Shown in pieces: positions 7,870-14,059 of a DNA stretch of 14,465 nucleotides. The notes below the pieces were generated by a model that searched no databases, was not told the DNA's origin, and saw only the letters and a program-made list of their open reading frames with translations. The stretch is from an uncultured Oscillospiraceae bacterium (GTDB taxonomy: Bacteria > Bacillota > Clostridia > Oscillospirales > Oscillospiraceae). The DNA lies in contig CAAGIE010000139.1 in the NCBI GenBank assembly GCA_900769835.1, positions 1-14,465 of the forward strand. The letters are read 5' to 3'. A program made the translations under genes and the position numbers. The stretch's first letter is position 1. Each line of letters opens with the position of its first letter.

Positions 7870-7917
7870 GAATAAACTGCATTTGCAGGATTTTCCCGGT
7901 TTTTCCCATCTTTATTG

Positions 7918-7947
7918 TTTACAGAACCTGGGGTCGTATGCTATGAT
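7918..7947 (+). promoter_or_regulatory. Probable promoter of the exonuclease operon
   Basis: TTTACA at 7918-7923 and TATGAT at 7942-7947 with an 18-bp spacer, about 31 bp before the ATG at 7979. It is divergent from the glgB promoter in the same 173-bp gap. Confidence 0.6.
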
Positions 7948-7978
7948 ATAGGGTAGTATAACAAACGAGGTTGTCGAT

Positions 7979-8959
7979 ATGAACTACATTGTGCTGGATA
8001 TGGAATGGAATCAGCCCTGGCCCGGTTCCCCCTCTTCCCGGAAAGTGCTTCCTGTGCAGATTCGGGGCGAGATCATTCAGATCGGTGCGGTACGCATTAC
8101 CGATCAGGATGTGGCCGATGAATTCCAGGCCTTTATTCAACCGAAATATTATCGCCGCTTAAACCGCAGGGTCAGTAAACTCACCGGCATTCGGGAATCC
8201 CAACTTCAGGAAGAGGGACGTCCCATGGTAGAGGTGATGAATCGCTTCCGGGATTGGTGCGGCAAGGATGCTATTTTCCTGACCTGGGGTTTTGATGACA
8301 TCACCATCCTGCGGGAAAATCTCCGCCTTTACGGCATCAGCGAAGATTGGGTGGGTCGTTGGTACAACGCCCAAATGATCTTCAATGCCCAGACCGACGG
8401 ATCTTCCAACCAGAAGGCCCTGAAGACCGCTATGGAGGTTTTCGGCATCGAGCCTTCCCGCCCTGCTCACGACGCTTTGGGCGACGCCTACCACACCGCG
8501 CTGATCTGCGCGCGGTTGGACTTAAAGCGTGGTGTCGAAGAATACGAAAGCGCGCTGAAAAGTCACGTCAACGGCTTCCACGGCGCAGAACTCCCCGGTT
8601 GTATCAGCCGTAAGGTTTTTTATGATTATCCCACCAAGCAAGCCGCTATGGCGGCTCAGTCCGGCCCGGAAAATCTTTGTCCCGTCTGCGGTAAGCAGAT
8701 GAAGGTCACCCGCTGGTTCACCCAGCCCGGTCATCGGCACATGGATCTTCCCACCTGCCCGGAGCACGGTCAGTTCCTGGTGCGGGTTCGCCTGAGTCAG
8801 CAGCAGGACGGCACCTATCGTGTCAGCCGTCTGACCTATGAGGCAACCTCAGAAGCAGCAGAAGCCTATGCCCGTCGCGCAGAAAAAGCGGATCCGGAGG
8901 AGCGGCCCCATTCCCAGCAGCGCCGTCGCCGCCGCAGTCGTCTGCCGGACACCAAGTAA
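7979..8959 (+). CDS. DEDDh 3'-5' exonuclease with C-terminal zinc-ribbon and basic tail
   Basis: A 326-residue protein. Residues 1-185 form an RNase T/Exo-domain: D7-M-E9 (Exo I), D106 in TWGFDD (Exo II) and H164-D-x3-D169 (AHDALGDA, Exo III) give all catalytic residues of the DEDDh class, as in KapD/ERI1-like nucleases. The second part adds C234-x2-C237 and C260 with nearby H263, probably a small zinc ribbon, and the end is strongly basic (five Arg in a row near 315-319), which suggests nucleic-acid binding. Substrate is unknown; RNA or ssDNA 3' ends are both possible. GAGG lies about 9 bases before the start. It is the first gene of a transcription unit and is followed 11 bp later by the DivIVA-domain gene. 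Confidence 0.88.
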   Translation: MNYIVLDMEWNQPWPGSPSSRKVLPVQIRGEIIQIGAVRITDQDVADEFQAFIQPKYYRRLNRRVSKLTGIRESQLQEEGRPMVEVMNRFRDWCGKDAIFLTWGFDDITILRENLRLYGISEDWVGRWYNAQMIFNAQTDGSSNQKALKTAMEVFGIEPSRPAHDALGDAYHTALICARLDLKRGVEEYESALKSHVNGFHGAELPGCISRKVFYDYPTKQAAMAAQSGPENLCPVCGKQMKVTRWFTQPGHRHMDLPTCPEHGQFLVRVRLSQQQDGTYRVSRLTYEATSEAAEAYARRAEKADPEERPHSQQRRRRRSRLPDTK

Positions 8960-8970
8960 GGAGAACAGGT

Positions 8971-9468
8971 ATGGAGAAAAAGACTTTTCGTTCCGCTTTT
9001 CGGGGCTTCAACCGGGAAGATGTGGTGCATTATATTGAAATGCTGAATCACCAGCACGCCGCACAGATCAATCAACTCAACACCCAGCTCCAGGCCGCCA
9101 AGGAAACTGCAGGCAACGCAGAACTCCTCAAGCAGTTGGAAGAGATCAACGCCCGTTGCGCTGAACTGGAGGCCGCACTTTCCAAGGAAGATCGGTCTGC
9201 AGGTATGGCCGCAGAAGAATTGGAAGCATACCGCCGTGCAGAGCGCGCTGAGCGGGTCGCCCAGGAAAAGGCCGACCAGATCTATGCCCAGGCAACCGCC
9301 GTATTGGCAGATGCCACTGTCAAGGCAGAAGGCGCATCCAACGGCCTGGATCATGCCGCAGAAACCATCGCCCAGCAACTTGCCGCCTATCAGGCATCCA
9401 TTCAGGCTGCCAGAGAAACCCTGCAGGAGGCAGTGTCTGCGCTGTACGCGATCCGTCCTGAAGAATAA
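8971..9468 (+). CDS. DivIVA-domain coiled-coil protein
   Basis: A 165-residue protein whose N-terminus (KTFRSAFRGFNREDVVHYIEML, about residues 4-25) matches the start of the DivIVA/GpsB membrane-curvature and cell-division scaffold domain, in which F-x-R-G-Y/F is the hallmark. The rest is almost entirely predicted coiled coil rich in Ala, Glu and Gln (about 28-115 and 125-160) without any membrane segment. DivIVA-type proteins recruit partners to the septum or poles. It is shorter than full DivIVA, and the first-turn residues that insert into membranes are not obvious, so a role in division is inferred, not shown. A strong AAGGAG lies 8 bases before the ATG, 11 bp after the exonuclease stop, so the two are co-transcribed. 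Confidence 0.78.
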   Translation: MEKKTFRSAFRGFNREDVVHYIEMLNHQHAAQINQLNTQLQAAKETAGNAELLKQLEEINARCAELEAALSKEDRSAGMAAEELEAYRRAERAERVAQEKADQIYAQATAVLADATVKAEGASNGLDHAAETIAQQLAAYQASIQAARETLQEAVSALYAIRPEE

Positions 9469-9475
9469 CACGCAG

Positions 9476-9497
9476 TGGGAAAGCCGTGGCTTTCCCA
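9476..9497 (+). terminator. Hairpin between DivIVA-domain gene and FliB-like gene, weak terminator or attenuator
   Basis: A 9-bp perfect stem, 9476-9484 with 9489-9497, and a CGTG loop, 7 bp after the DivIVA-domain stop. Only a short interrupted T-run follows, so it may reduce rather than stop transcription into the next gene, or protect an mRNA 3' end. Confidence 0.5.
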
Positions 9498-9518
9498 TTT
9501 GCTGATTTGAGGCTCATT

Positions 9519-10514
9519 ATGGATGTATTTTACCCGGAGTATTATAAAAAATTTCGTTGCATCGCATCTGCCTGTCCCGACAGTTGCTGCAAGGAATGGG
9601 CGGTGGATGTGGACGCAGATGCCGCCGCCCGTTATCGCGCCCTGCAAGGTGACCTGGGCGATCGGCTCAGAAGTGTGCTGAAAGACGGCCCCAACGGAGC
9701 CTATATGGAGATCGAAGATGGACGCTGCCCCATGTGGCGCAGGGACGGTCTTTGCCGCATTCAGGCAGAACTGGGTCACGATGCGCTATGCAAGACTTGT
9801 CAGAATTTCCCCAGAATTTGGCACGAATTCGGTGATTTTGCAGAACTCGGGTTGGAACTTTCCTGCCCAGAAGCCGCTAAATTCATTCTCTCCCGGGAGT
9901 TCCAGACTGTGTGTATGGAGCGCACTGCCAGGTCCTATCCCCAGGACTACGACCGGGATGTTATGGCGACCCTGCTTCGCAGCAGAAGTTCTGCATTGGC
10001 GCTGCTGGACGACCCAGCTTTCACTGTGCCGGAGGCGCTCGCGGCACTGCTTCTTTACGCCTACGAGGTGCAGGACGAAATCGACGGCGGAGACGCCTGC
10101 CCCCCTGATTTTGCCGCAAATCTCACCCAGGCAAAGCAGTTTGCAAAGCCCGTTGATCCGGCTCTGTTTGTGGACTTTTTCAAGGGGCTTGAAATACTGA
10201 CTCCCCAGTGGCAAGCACGTCTTTCTGCCCCCGCCGGCGGTGCCTGGTGCGACCGGTTCCGCCTGCTGGCAAAATATTTTATTATGCGCTGGTGGCTGCA
10301 GGCCATCTCGGACTACGATCTGGTCTGCCGGGTAAAATTCGCCATCGCCGGTTGTCTGCTGGTTCAGCAGTTAGGCGGTGATCCGGTATCCACCGCGCAA
10401 CTCTTTTCCAAAGAGATTGAAAACGATCCCGACAACGTGGAGGCTATCCTGGATGGTGCGTACACCTCCCCTGCCCTCACGGATCTGAACCTTTTGGGAC
10501 TACTGCTTGCATAA
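9519..10514 (+). CDS. FliB-like (flagellin lysine-N-methylase family) Cys-rich protein
   Basis: A 331-residue protein with the conserved cysteine pattern of the FliB/YkgJ-like family: C14, C19, C23 and C24 (FRCIASACPDSCC) then C70, C79, C91 and C94 (GRCP, DGLCRIQAELG, LCKTCQNFPRI), and C116. Salmonella FliB methylates flagellin lysines and carries an iron-sulfur cluster; many homologues occur in bacteria with no flagella, with unknown targets. No flagellar gene is visible here, so I give no symbol. The start is ATG 9519, with GAGG 6 bases upstream; a GTG at 9486 in frame lies inside a hairpin and lacks a Shine-Dalgarno site. The C-terminal half is helical and poorly conserved. Confidence 0.78.
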   Translation: MDVFYPEYYKKFRCIASACPDSCCKEWAVDVDADAAARYRALQGDLGDRLRSVLKDGPNGAYMEIEDGRCPMWRRDGLCRIQAELGHDALCKTCQNFPRIWHEFGDFAELGLELSCPEAAKFILSREFQTVCMERTARSYPQDYDRDVMATLLRSRSSALALLDDPAFTVPEALAALLLYAYEVQDEIDGGDACPPDFAANLTQAKQFAKPVDPALFVDFFKGLEILTPQWQARLSAPAGGAWCDRFRLLAKYFIMRWWLQAISDYDLVCRVKFAIAGCLLVQQLGGDPVSTAQLFSKEIENDPDNVEAILDGAYTSPALTDLNLLGLLLA

Positions 10515-10518
10515 AAAC

Positions 10519-10550
10519 AGCCGCTGACCTTTTGGCCAGCGGCTTTCTTT
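10519..10550. terminator. Bidirectional terminator between FliB-like gene and yitT-type gene
   Basis: An 8-bp stem (10519-10526 with 10537-10544) extended by a CC/GG pair across one A-C mismatch, loop TTTT. T-rich sequence follows on the plus strand and A-rich (AAAAA) precedes, so both convergent transcripts can end here. Confidence 0.85.
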
Positions 10551-11409
10551 ATTTGTTATTGGAAAATACGTCTGCCACCTCGCTGATGGTGATGTATGCA
10601 CTGTGGTCGATCTCGTGGACCATCTCTTTCATACGCACCACCTGGTAGCGGTTCACCACGAAGTAGATCATAGACTTTTCTTTGTTGGAGTAGCCGCCCT
10701 TTGCTTCCAGCTGGGTCACACCGCTTCCAAACACTTCGCACAATTTTGTGCACACTTCCTTGGGTTTTTCGGTGATGATAATGGCACATTTAGCTCGGTC
10801 CAGACCGTCAACGATAAAGTCGATGGTTTTTAGCGCCGCCGCGTAGGTGACGATGGAATACAACGGCAGGATCCAACTATCCAAAACCACACCGCACAGG
10901 ATATAAAGCAGGACATTGTAGATCATCACGAATGTGCCAACGGTAATGCCCAGGCGCTTTGCGAAAATCACCGCCATAACTTCAATGCCGTCCATGGCGC
11001 CGCCATAGCGAATGGCAATACCGCTGCCCACGCCCGATATCACACCGCCAAACAACGCGCAAAGCAGAAGATCTGTGCCTGCCAGGGGCGATGCGATGCT
11101 TACATCGATGGGAATCACATCGGTGATCAGCCACGCAAACAGAGAATAGATCACCACGGAATAGATCGCGTAGATGGTGAACACCGGCCCCTGCTTTTTA
11201 TAGCCGAACAGGAATAGCGGAATATTCAAGATTATCAGGAAAATAGACAACGTCAAATACGACGGTGTCAACTGATCCAGCAGCATGGAAGTGCCTGAAA
11301 TACCACTGTCGTATAGCTTGACCGGCATTAGAAATACCGTGATGCCGAATGCATTGACAATGCCCGCAACAGTGAGCATGAGGAAATTTTTGATTCTTAG
11401 CTTGTTCAT
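10549..11409 (-). CDS. YitT-family integral membrane protein with DUF2179 tail
   Basis: A 286-residue membrane protein. Five or six hydrophobic segments lie at about residues 8-30, 48-70, 76-98, 110-135, 155-175 and 178-195 with small polar turns, as in YitT (DUF161) proteins. The C-terminal 80 residues form the soluble DUF2179 domain (RAKCAIIITEKP at about 206-217, QLEAKGGYSNKEKS around 235-248). The family is widespread in Bacillota; its transport substrate is unknown to me. I chose the ATG at 11409, with AAAGGA 8 bases upstream; an in-frame ATG/other start at 11433 adds eight residues and overlaps the inverted repeat. It lies 52 bp downstream of the C_GCAxxG gene with no terminator in the right direction, so the two are probably co-transcribed. 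Confidence 0.88.
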   Translation of the reverse strand: MNKLRIKNFLMLTVAGIVNAFGITVFLMPVKLYDSGISGTSMLLDQLTPSYLTLSIFLIILNIPLFLFGYKKQGPVFTIYAIYSVVIYSLFAWLITDVIPIDVSIASPLAGTDLLLCALFGGVISGVGSGIAIRYGGAMDGIEVMAVIFAKRLGITVGTFVMIYNVLLYILCGVVLDSWILPLYSIVTYAAALKTIDFIVDGLDRAKCAIIITEKPKEVCTKLCEVFGSGVTQLEAKGGYSNKEKSMIYFVVNRYQVVRMKEMVHEIDHSAYITISEVADVFSNNK

Positions 11410-11424
11410 TATGATATCCTTTTG

Positions 11425-11447
11425 GAGAACCATTCTTGTCGGTTCTC
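11425..11447. repeat. Inverted repeat between the C_GCAxxG gene and yitT-type gene
   Basis: GAGAACC at 11425-11431 and GGTTCTC at 11441-11447, a 7-bp stem with a 9-base loop. No T-run follows on the minus strand, so it is not a normal terminator. It lies about 16 bases upstream of the yitT-type start and may be an mRNA structure or operator. Confidence 0.5.
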
Positions 11448-11461
11448 TCGCATCGCTTTTA

Positions 11462-11902
11462 TTAATGCGCCTCGATGTACTCGTCCATGATACGCACCGC
11501 TTCCATCACCATACGAACACAGGGACGCTGCTCGTAAAAACTCTGGGTGCGGGGCGTGGGGTTGGGGTCGGAGGGCGGATTTTTCAGGATCTCACGGCAG
11601 ATGATACTGCCGTTAGACTTGCGGAATTCCTCTGCCAGGTCCTGAACGCATTTGTAGTGGGCTTTTTTGATCTCGCCCTCCTCCGGGCCGTCGTAGCCAT
11701 AGAGCAGACCTGCTACCATCAGCATGCCGCTGACTGCTCCACACACCTCACGCATGCGGCCCATACCGCCGCCAAAAGAAGAACTGATCTTTGCGCAGAA
11801 TTTGGGGTCTAAATTCAATTTATCCGCATAGGCCATAATTACTGCTTGTGCGCAGTTGTAGCCTTCCATAAAATATTGCGCCGCAATTTCTTGTCTTTCC
11901 AT
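11462..11902 (-). CDS. C_GCAxxG_C_C family (probable redox-active) protein
   Basis: A 146-residue protein with the pattern defining this Bacillota-common family: YNC17AQA, FGGGMGRMREVC54GAVSG at about 43-59, C85, C102 and C128, plus an additional C36. The name of the family describes the conserved cysteine spacing; the members are thought to be redox-active, and molecular function is not established. The start at ATG 11902 has AGGAGG about 7 bases upstream; an in-frame start at 11956 has none. Its own promoter sits directly upstream. It is a soluble protein with no signal peptide or membrane segment, in a unit with the yitT-type gene. Confidence 0.88.
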   Translation of the reverse strand: MERQEIAAQYFMEGYNCAQAVIMAYADKLNLDPKFCAKISSSFGGGMGRMREVCGAVSGMLMVAGLLYGYDGPEEGEIKKAHYKCVQDLAEEFRKSNGSIICREILKNPPSDPNPTPRTQSFYEQRPCVRMVMEAVRIMDEYIEAH

Positions 11903-11927
11903 TTTTCTGCCTCCTGTTTTTTCTCCT

Positions 11928-11956
11928 ATTGTAACACACCTCCAGAGATGTGGCAA
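11928..11956 (-). promoter_or_regulatory. Promoter of the C_GCAxxG_C_C gene
   Basis: On the minus strand TTGCCA (11956-11951) and TACAAT (11933-11928) with a 17-bp spacer, about 26 bp before the ATG. Divergent from the tRNA promoter. Confidence 0.7.
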
Positions 11957-12001
11957 GGGGGATCATTTTTCCTTTTTGCAGGCTTATTTTGCCAAAAACC
12001 C

Positions 12002-12030
12002 TTGACAAATTGCCCCCAGATTGCTATAAT
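12002..12030 (+). promoter_or_regulatory. Consensus sigma-A promoter of tRNA-Ala
   Basis: TTGACA (12002-12007) and TATAAT (12025-12030), both perfect, 17-bp spacer. Start near 12037, 26 bases before the mature tRNA. Confidence 0.85.
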
Positions 12031-12062
12031 GCAAAAGCCGTCTGCAATAGCGGACGCAATAT

Positions 12063-12138
<76 letters not shown>

Positions 12139-12146
12139 TTTCAAAC

Positions 12147-12184
12147 AAAAACCGTTGAAATCGAAAGGTTTCGACGGTTTTTTT
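12147..12184 (+). terminator. Terminator of tRNA-Ala
   Basis: A 14-bp stem, 12147-12160 with 12169-12182, with one T-G wobble, loop TCGAAAGG, running into a T7 tract. The arms begin with AAAAA, so it may also work on the minus strand. Confidence 0.85.
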
Positions 12185-12366
12185 GTTATTTTCTCAAATA
12201 ATCTCTACGTTTTTATTTTGTCTTTTTCCAAACGTTCCCCAGTTACTGATATCGTCTGCCTATGATTTTGAAACGTTGACAAAACTCCAAAGATACGATC
12301 TTCTCAATTTTTCATTATATAAATGCCCTAAATCTTCAATATGTGCTTGTTTTCGTGTCAATATGA
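12185..12366. other. AT-rich non-coding spacer behind tRNA-Ala
   Basis: Clearly AT-richer than the neighbourhood; 12301-12420 counts to about 29% G+C by hand against 68% at 8701-8760. I see no credible ORF, repeat, or known RNA; one TTGACA at 12276 has no fitting -10. Confidence 0.6.
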
Positions 12367-12394
12367 TTGTAATTTAGAAAAACTTTGATACAAT
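12367..12394 (+). promoter_or_regulatory. Probable promoter of the small HTH gene
   Basis: TTGTAA (12367-12372) and TACAAT (12389-12394), 16-bp spacer, in AT-rich DNA about 100 bp before the ATG at 12494. The start near 12401 leaves a leader of about 93 nt. Confidence 0.5.
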
Positions 12395-12462
12395 AAAAGT
12401 AGCACTGATGGCAATCTCGCATCCCGACAGTTTGCGACCGGAATATCGACATTTTGGAACTT

Positions 12463-12492
12463 ATGAACTATTTGAAACAGCAAGGAGAATAA
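12463..12492 (+). other. Possible leader peptide or gene remnant before the HTH gene
   Basis: A 9-residue ORF, MNYLKQQGE, whose TAA ends 1 base before the next ATG and whose last codons contain that gene's AAGGAG site. The open frame extends upstream without an ATG, so this may be the tail of a lost upstream gene. Confidence 0.25.
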
Positions 12493-12493
12493 C

Positions 12494-12844
12494 ATGGATA
12501 TTTTAAGAGCAAAGGAAATAATTTTTGCACTGGCAGAAGGTGTTGATCCTACCACCGGTGAAGTTTTGCCTGCCAATAGTGTTTGCAATAAGGGAGAAAT
12601 TGTCCGGGCCTTCTACGCAGTTCTGAATCTTCTTGATGAGAAGAAGCCTAAGAAAAACTTGCCCGCAAATGCAGGCAAGTCTTGGACTAAAGAAGATGAA
12701 GATTTGCTAGTCAGCCTTTATCGTTCCGACACTCCCAAAAGAGAGATTTGCAAAGTCTTGCAAAGAACCGAATCTGGTGTAGCCGCCAGACTTGTTCGCC
12801 TAGGCTTAATTGAAAGTCGCAATATATTTAGAACCCAAAAATAA
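12494..12844 (+). CDS. Small Myb/SANT-like helix-turn-helix protein, hypothetical
   Basis: A 116-residue protein in two parts. Residues 1-50 are a helical region with DPTTGEVLP at about 18-26, a motif recurring in small Bacillota hypotheticals I have seen. Residues 63-105 begin SWTKEDEDLLVSLY and continue with REICKVLQRTESGVAARLVRLGL, which reads as a three-helix Myb/SANT or resolvase-type HTH: the final helix may contact DNA. The ATG has AAGGAG 6 bases upstream. The gene is AT-richer and uses codons unlike its neighbours, which suggests recent acquisition. No neighbour gives a function. Beyond its stop the frame stays open for 62 more codons (see the next entry). Confidence 0.7.
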   Translation: MDILRAKEIIFALAEGVDPTTGEVLPANSVCNKGEIVRAFYAVLNLLDEKKPKKNLPANAGKSWTKEDEDLLVSLYRSDTPKREICKVLQRTESGVAARLVRLGLIESRNIFRTQK

Positions 12845-13030
12845 GTAGCAACAAGATTGGCGGATCAAGGCGTGATAGAATCCACCATTGCAAGTATTGA
12901 AAATTATGTTCAACTAATCTGCCAGTTAGCTAGAGAAGCTAAAAATTCCGCTAGATTCGATGATGCCGAAACAGTCATGTTAACACCCCACCGCTTAGCC
13001 GCTTCTTTAATTGTAACTGCTCGCAAATAA
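12845..13030 (+). pseudogene. In-frame coding remnant after the HTH gene's stop
   Basis: From the codon after the HTH gene's TAA (12842-12844) the same frame is open for 61 sense codons to a TAA at 13028-13030. It has no usable start: a TTG at 12857 and GTG at 12872 lack ribosome sites. The residues look protein-like, with an amphipathic run (ENYVQLICQLAREAK). Its opening VATRLADQGVIES matches VAARLVRLGLIES at the end of the HTH (8 of 13 identical). It might be the original C-terminus cut by a nonsense mutation, or a decayed partial duplicate. A terminator follows directly. Confidence 0.4.
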
Positions 13031-13040
13031 TCTACAGAAA

Positions 13041-13073
13041 AAGAAGGACGGTTTTAAACCGTCCTTCTTCTTT
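13041..13073. terminator. Strong terminator of the HTH gene unit
   Basis: A perfect 14-bp inverted repeat, 13041-13054 with 13056-13069, centred on a single T; in RNA a loop of about five bases is expected. It ends in a T-rich run (TTCTTCTTT) and lies 10 bp after the remnant's stop, so 12494-13030 is one transcription unit. Confidence 0.85.
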
Positions 13074-13179
13074 ATTATTCGGATATCTATTTCTCAATAT
13101 TCAATAGCATGGTGCTGCTTCTCGCGCATTCTTAGATTGATATAATCATATTATTTGGTACTAATATACTTTAGTAGTT

Positions 13180-13265
13180 AGAGACTGGTAGACCTCCGTA
13201 ATTCGACAGTGCGTTCAGCTTATTCTTTTGCTGTCCGCCGTTGTGGGAGGAGCCGGTCTCTTTTT
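13180..13265 (+). ncRNA. Candidate structured orphan RNA with intrinsic terminator
   Basis: No gene lies between 13074 and 13305. Hand folding gives nine pairs between 13180-13188 and 13253-13261 (AGAGACTGG with CCGGTCTCT, including one G-U), five pairs 13193-13197/13246-13250, and five 13205-13209/13231-13235 (GACAG/CTGTC). A T5 run follows the outer stem, as in a terminator. An upstream TATACT (13165-13170) could be a -10 but no good -35 is placed correctly. I recognise no known family; it may instead be a decayed element. Confidence 0.4.
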
Positions 13266-13271
13266 GCAACA

Positions 13272-13307
13272 AAAAACAGCTGGCGGCGGGAGCCGACAGC
13301 TGTTTTT
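13272..13307. terminator. cpsB: Terminator at the 3' end of cpsB
   Basis: An 11-bp inverted repeat, 13272-13282 with 13297-13307, with an inner GGC/GCC pair. The A5 and T5 ends provide U-tracts on both strands. It overlaps the cpsB stop codon (13306-13308), so it ends the minus-strand transcript. Confidence 0.75.
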
Positions 13308-14055
13308 ATTTATAGCCAAAAATGGTTTTGCGGATTGGGTAGGCTTCGAAACCCGACAGAGGTTGATGGTTCCAGATCTTTCGTGCCGCAGACTCTGCGT
13401 GCAAAATCAGGTCCTCATCATATCTTCGCAATGCGGCGTTCAGACTCGGGGCGCGATCTGTCAGGTTGTGGGCATCCGATGCAACAAACTGGGCAATACC
13501 CTTACGCAGGCAAGCCTTTGCAAATCCCCTATCCTTTTTATCCAGCACCGCTCCGGCGCTGACCTGCATCAACGCACCCAACTCCACCAGTCGCAGCAAG
13601 CGCTCGGGCTCTTCCCGGAAATACATACAACGCTCCACGTGGGCCAGAATAGGCGTAATACCCATCATCAGCATACGGTCCAACACCTCGTGCAGGTGCG
13701 CCGGCAATCTCCGATCAGAAAGCTCCAAAAGCAGGTATTCACTACCGCCCAAAGTCAACTGGGACAGATCCATATTCAGCAATTCTGCAGAATACCGCAC
13801 TTCCGCGCCCAACTGGATTTGCGGCATACGGGCGCCGTCCCAGTGTTCAACAAGGAAATTCCAGGCTTCACTGCGACGGTACAGAAAGTCTTCCATAGAC
13901 TCCCGCAAAGGATAGAAATGGGGTGTAAGCATCACTCGGGTCACGCCGTTGGCTTTCTCCTTACGGAGCATAGCGCAGGCCATTTCCACGTTGATTGCGC
14001 CGTCATCCATCTGCGGCAGAATATGGGTATGCAAATCCGTCAGGGATCGTCTCAC
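13306..14055 (-). CDS. cpsB: PHP-type protein-tyrosine phosphatase (CpsB/YwqE family)
   Basis: Dephosphorylates the BY-kinase that controls capsule or exopolysaccharide assembly. The 249-residue protein starts with the HTH metal motif (LHTHILPQMDDGA, H9 and H11) and has H46 (TPHFYP), E85 (GAEVRY), H139 and E141 (AHVERC), and D194-A-H196 (ASDAH), a full PHP metal site; the family is usually about 250 residues. I chose the GTG at 14055: GGAG lies 7 bases upstream, and it is 4 bp after the cpsD stop. The ATG at 14094 would add 13 residues, overlap cpsD by 35 bp and lacks a ribosome site. It is coupled to the upstream kinase gene, the usual arrangement. Confidence 0.9.
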   Translation of the reverse strand: MRRSLTDLHTHILPQMDDGAINVEMACAMLRKEKANGVTRVMLTPHFYPLRESMEDFLYRRSEAWNFLVEHWDGARMPQIQLGAEVRYSAELLNMDLSQLTLGGSEYLLLELSDRRLPAHLHEVLDRMLMMGITPILAHVERCMYFREEPERLLRLVELGALMQVSAGAVLDKKDRGFAKACLRKGIAQFVASDAHNLTDRAPSLNAALRRYDEDLILHAESAARKIWNHQPLSGFEAYPIRKTIFGYK

Positions 14056-14059
14056 GAAA

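Noticed and set aside
9486..9518. GTG 9486 as start of the FliB-like gene
   Set aside because: Lies in a hairpin and has no Shine-Dalgarno; ATG 9519 has GAGG six bases upstream and starts at the conserved region.
12276..12299. TTGACA at 12276 as a promoter
   Set aside because: No -10 at 15-19 bp spacing; TACGAT is only 12 bp away.
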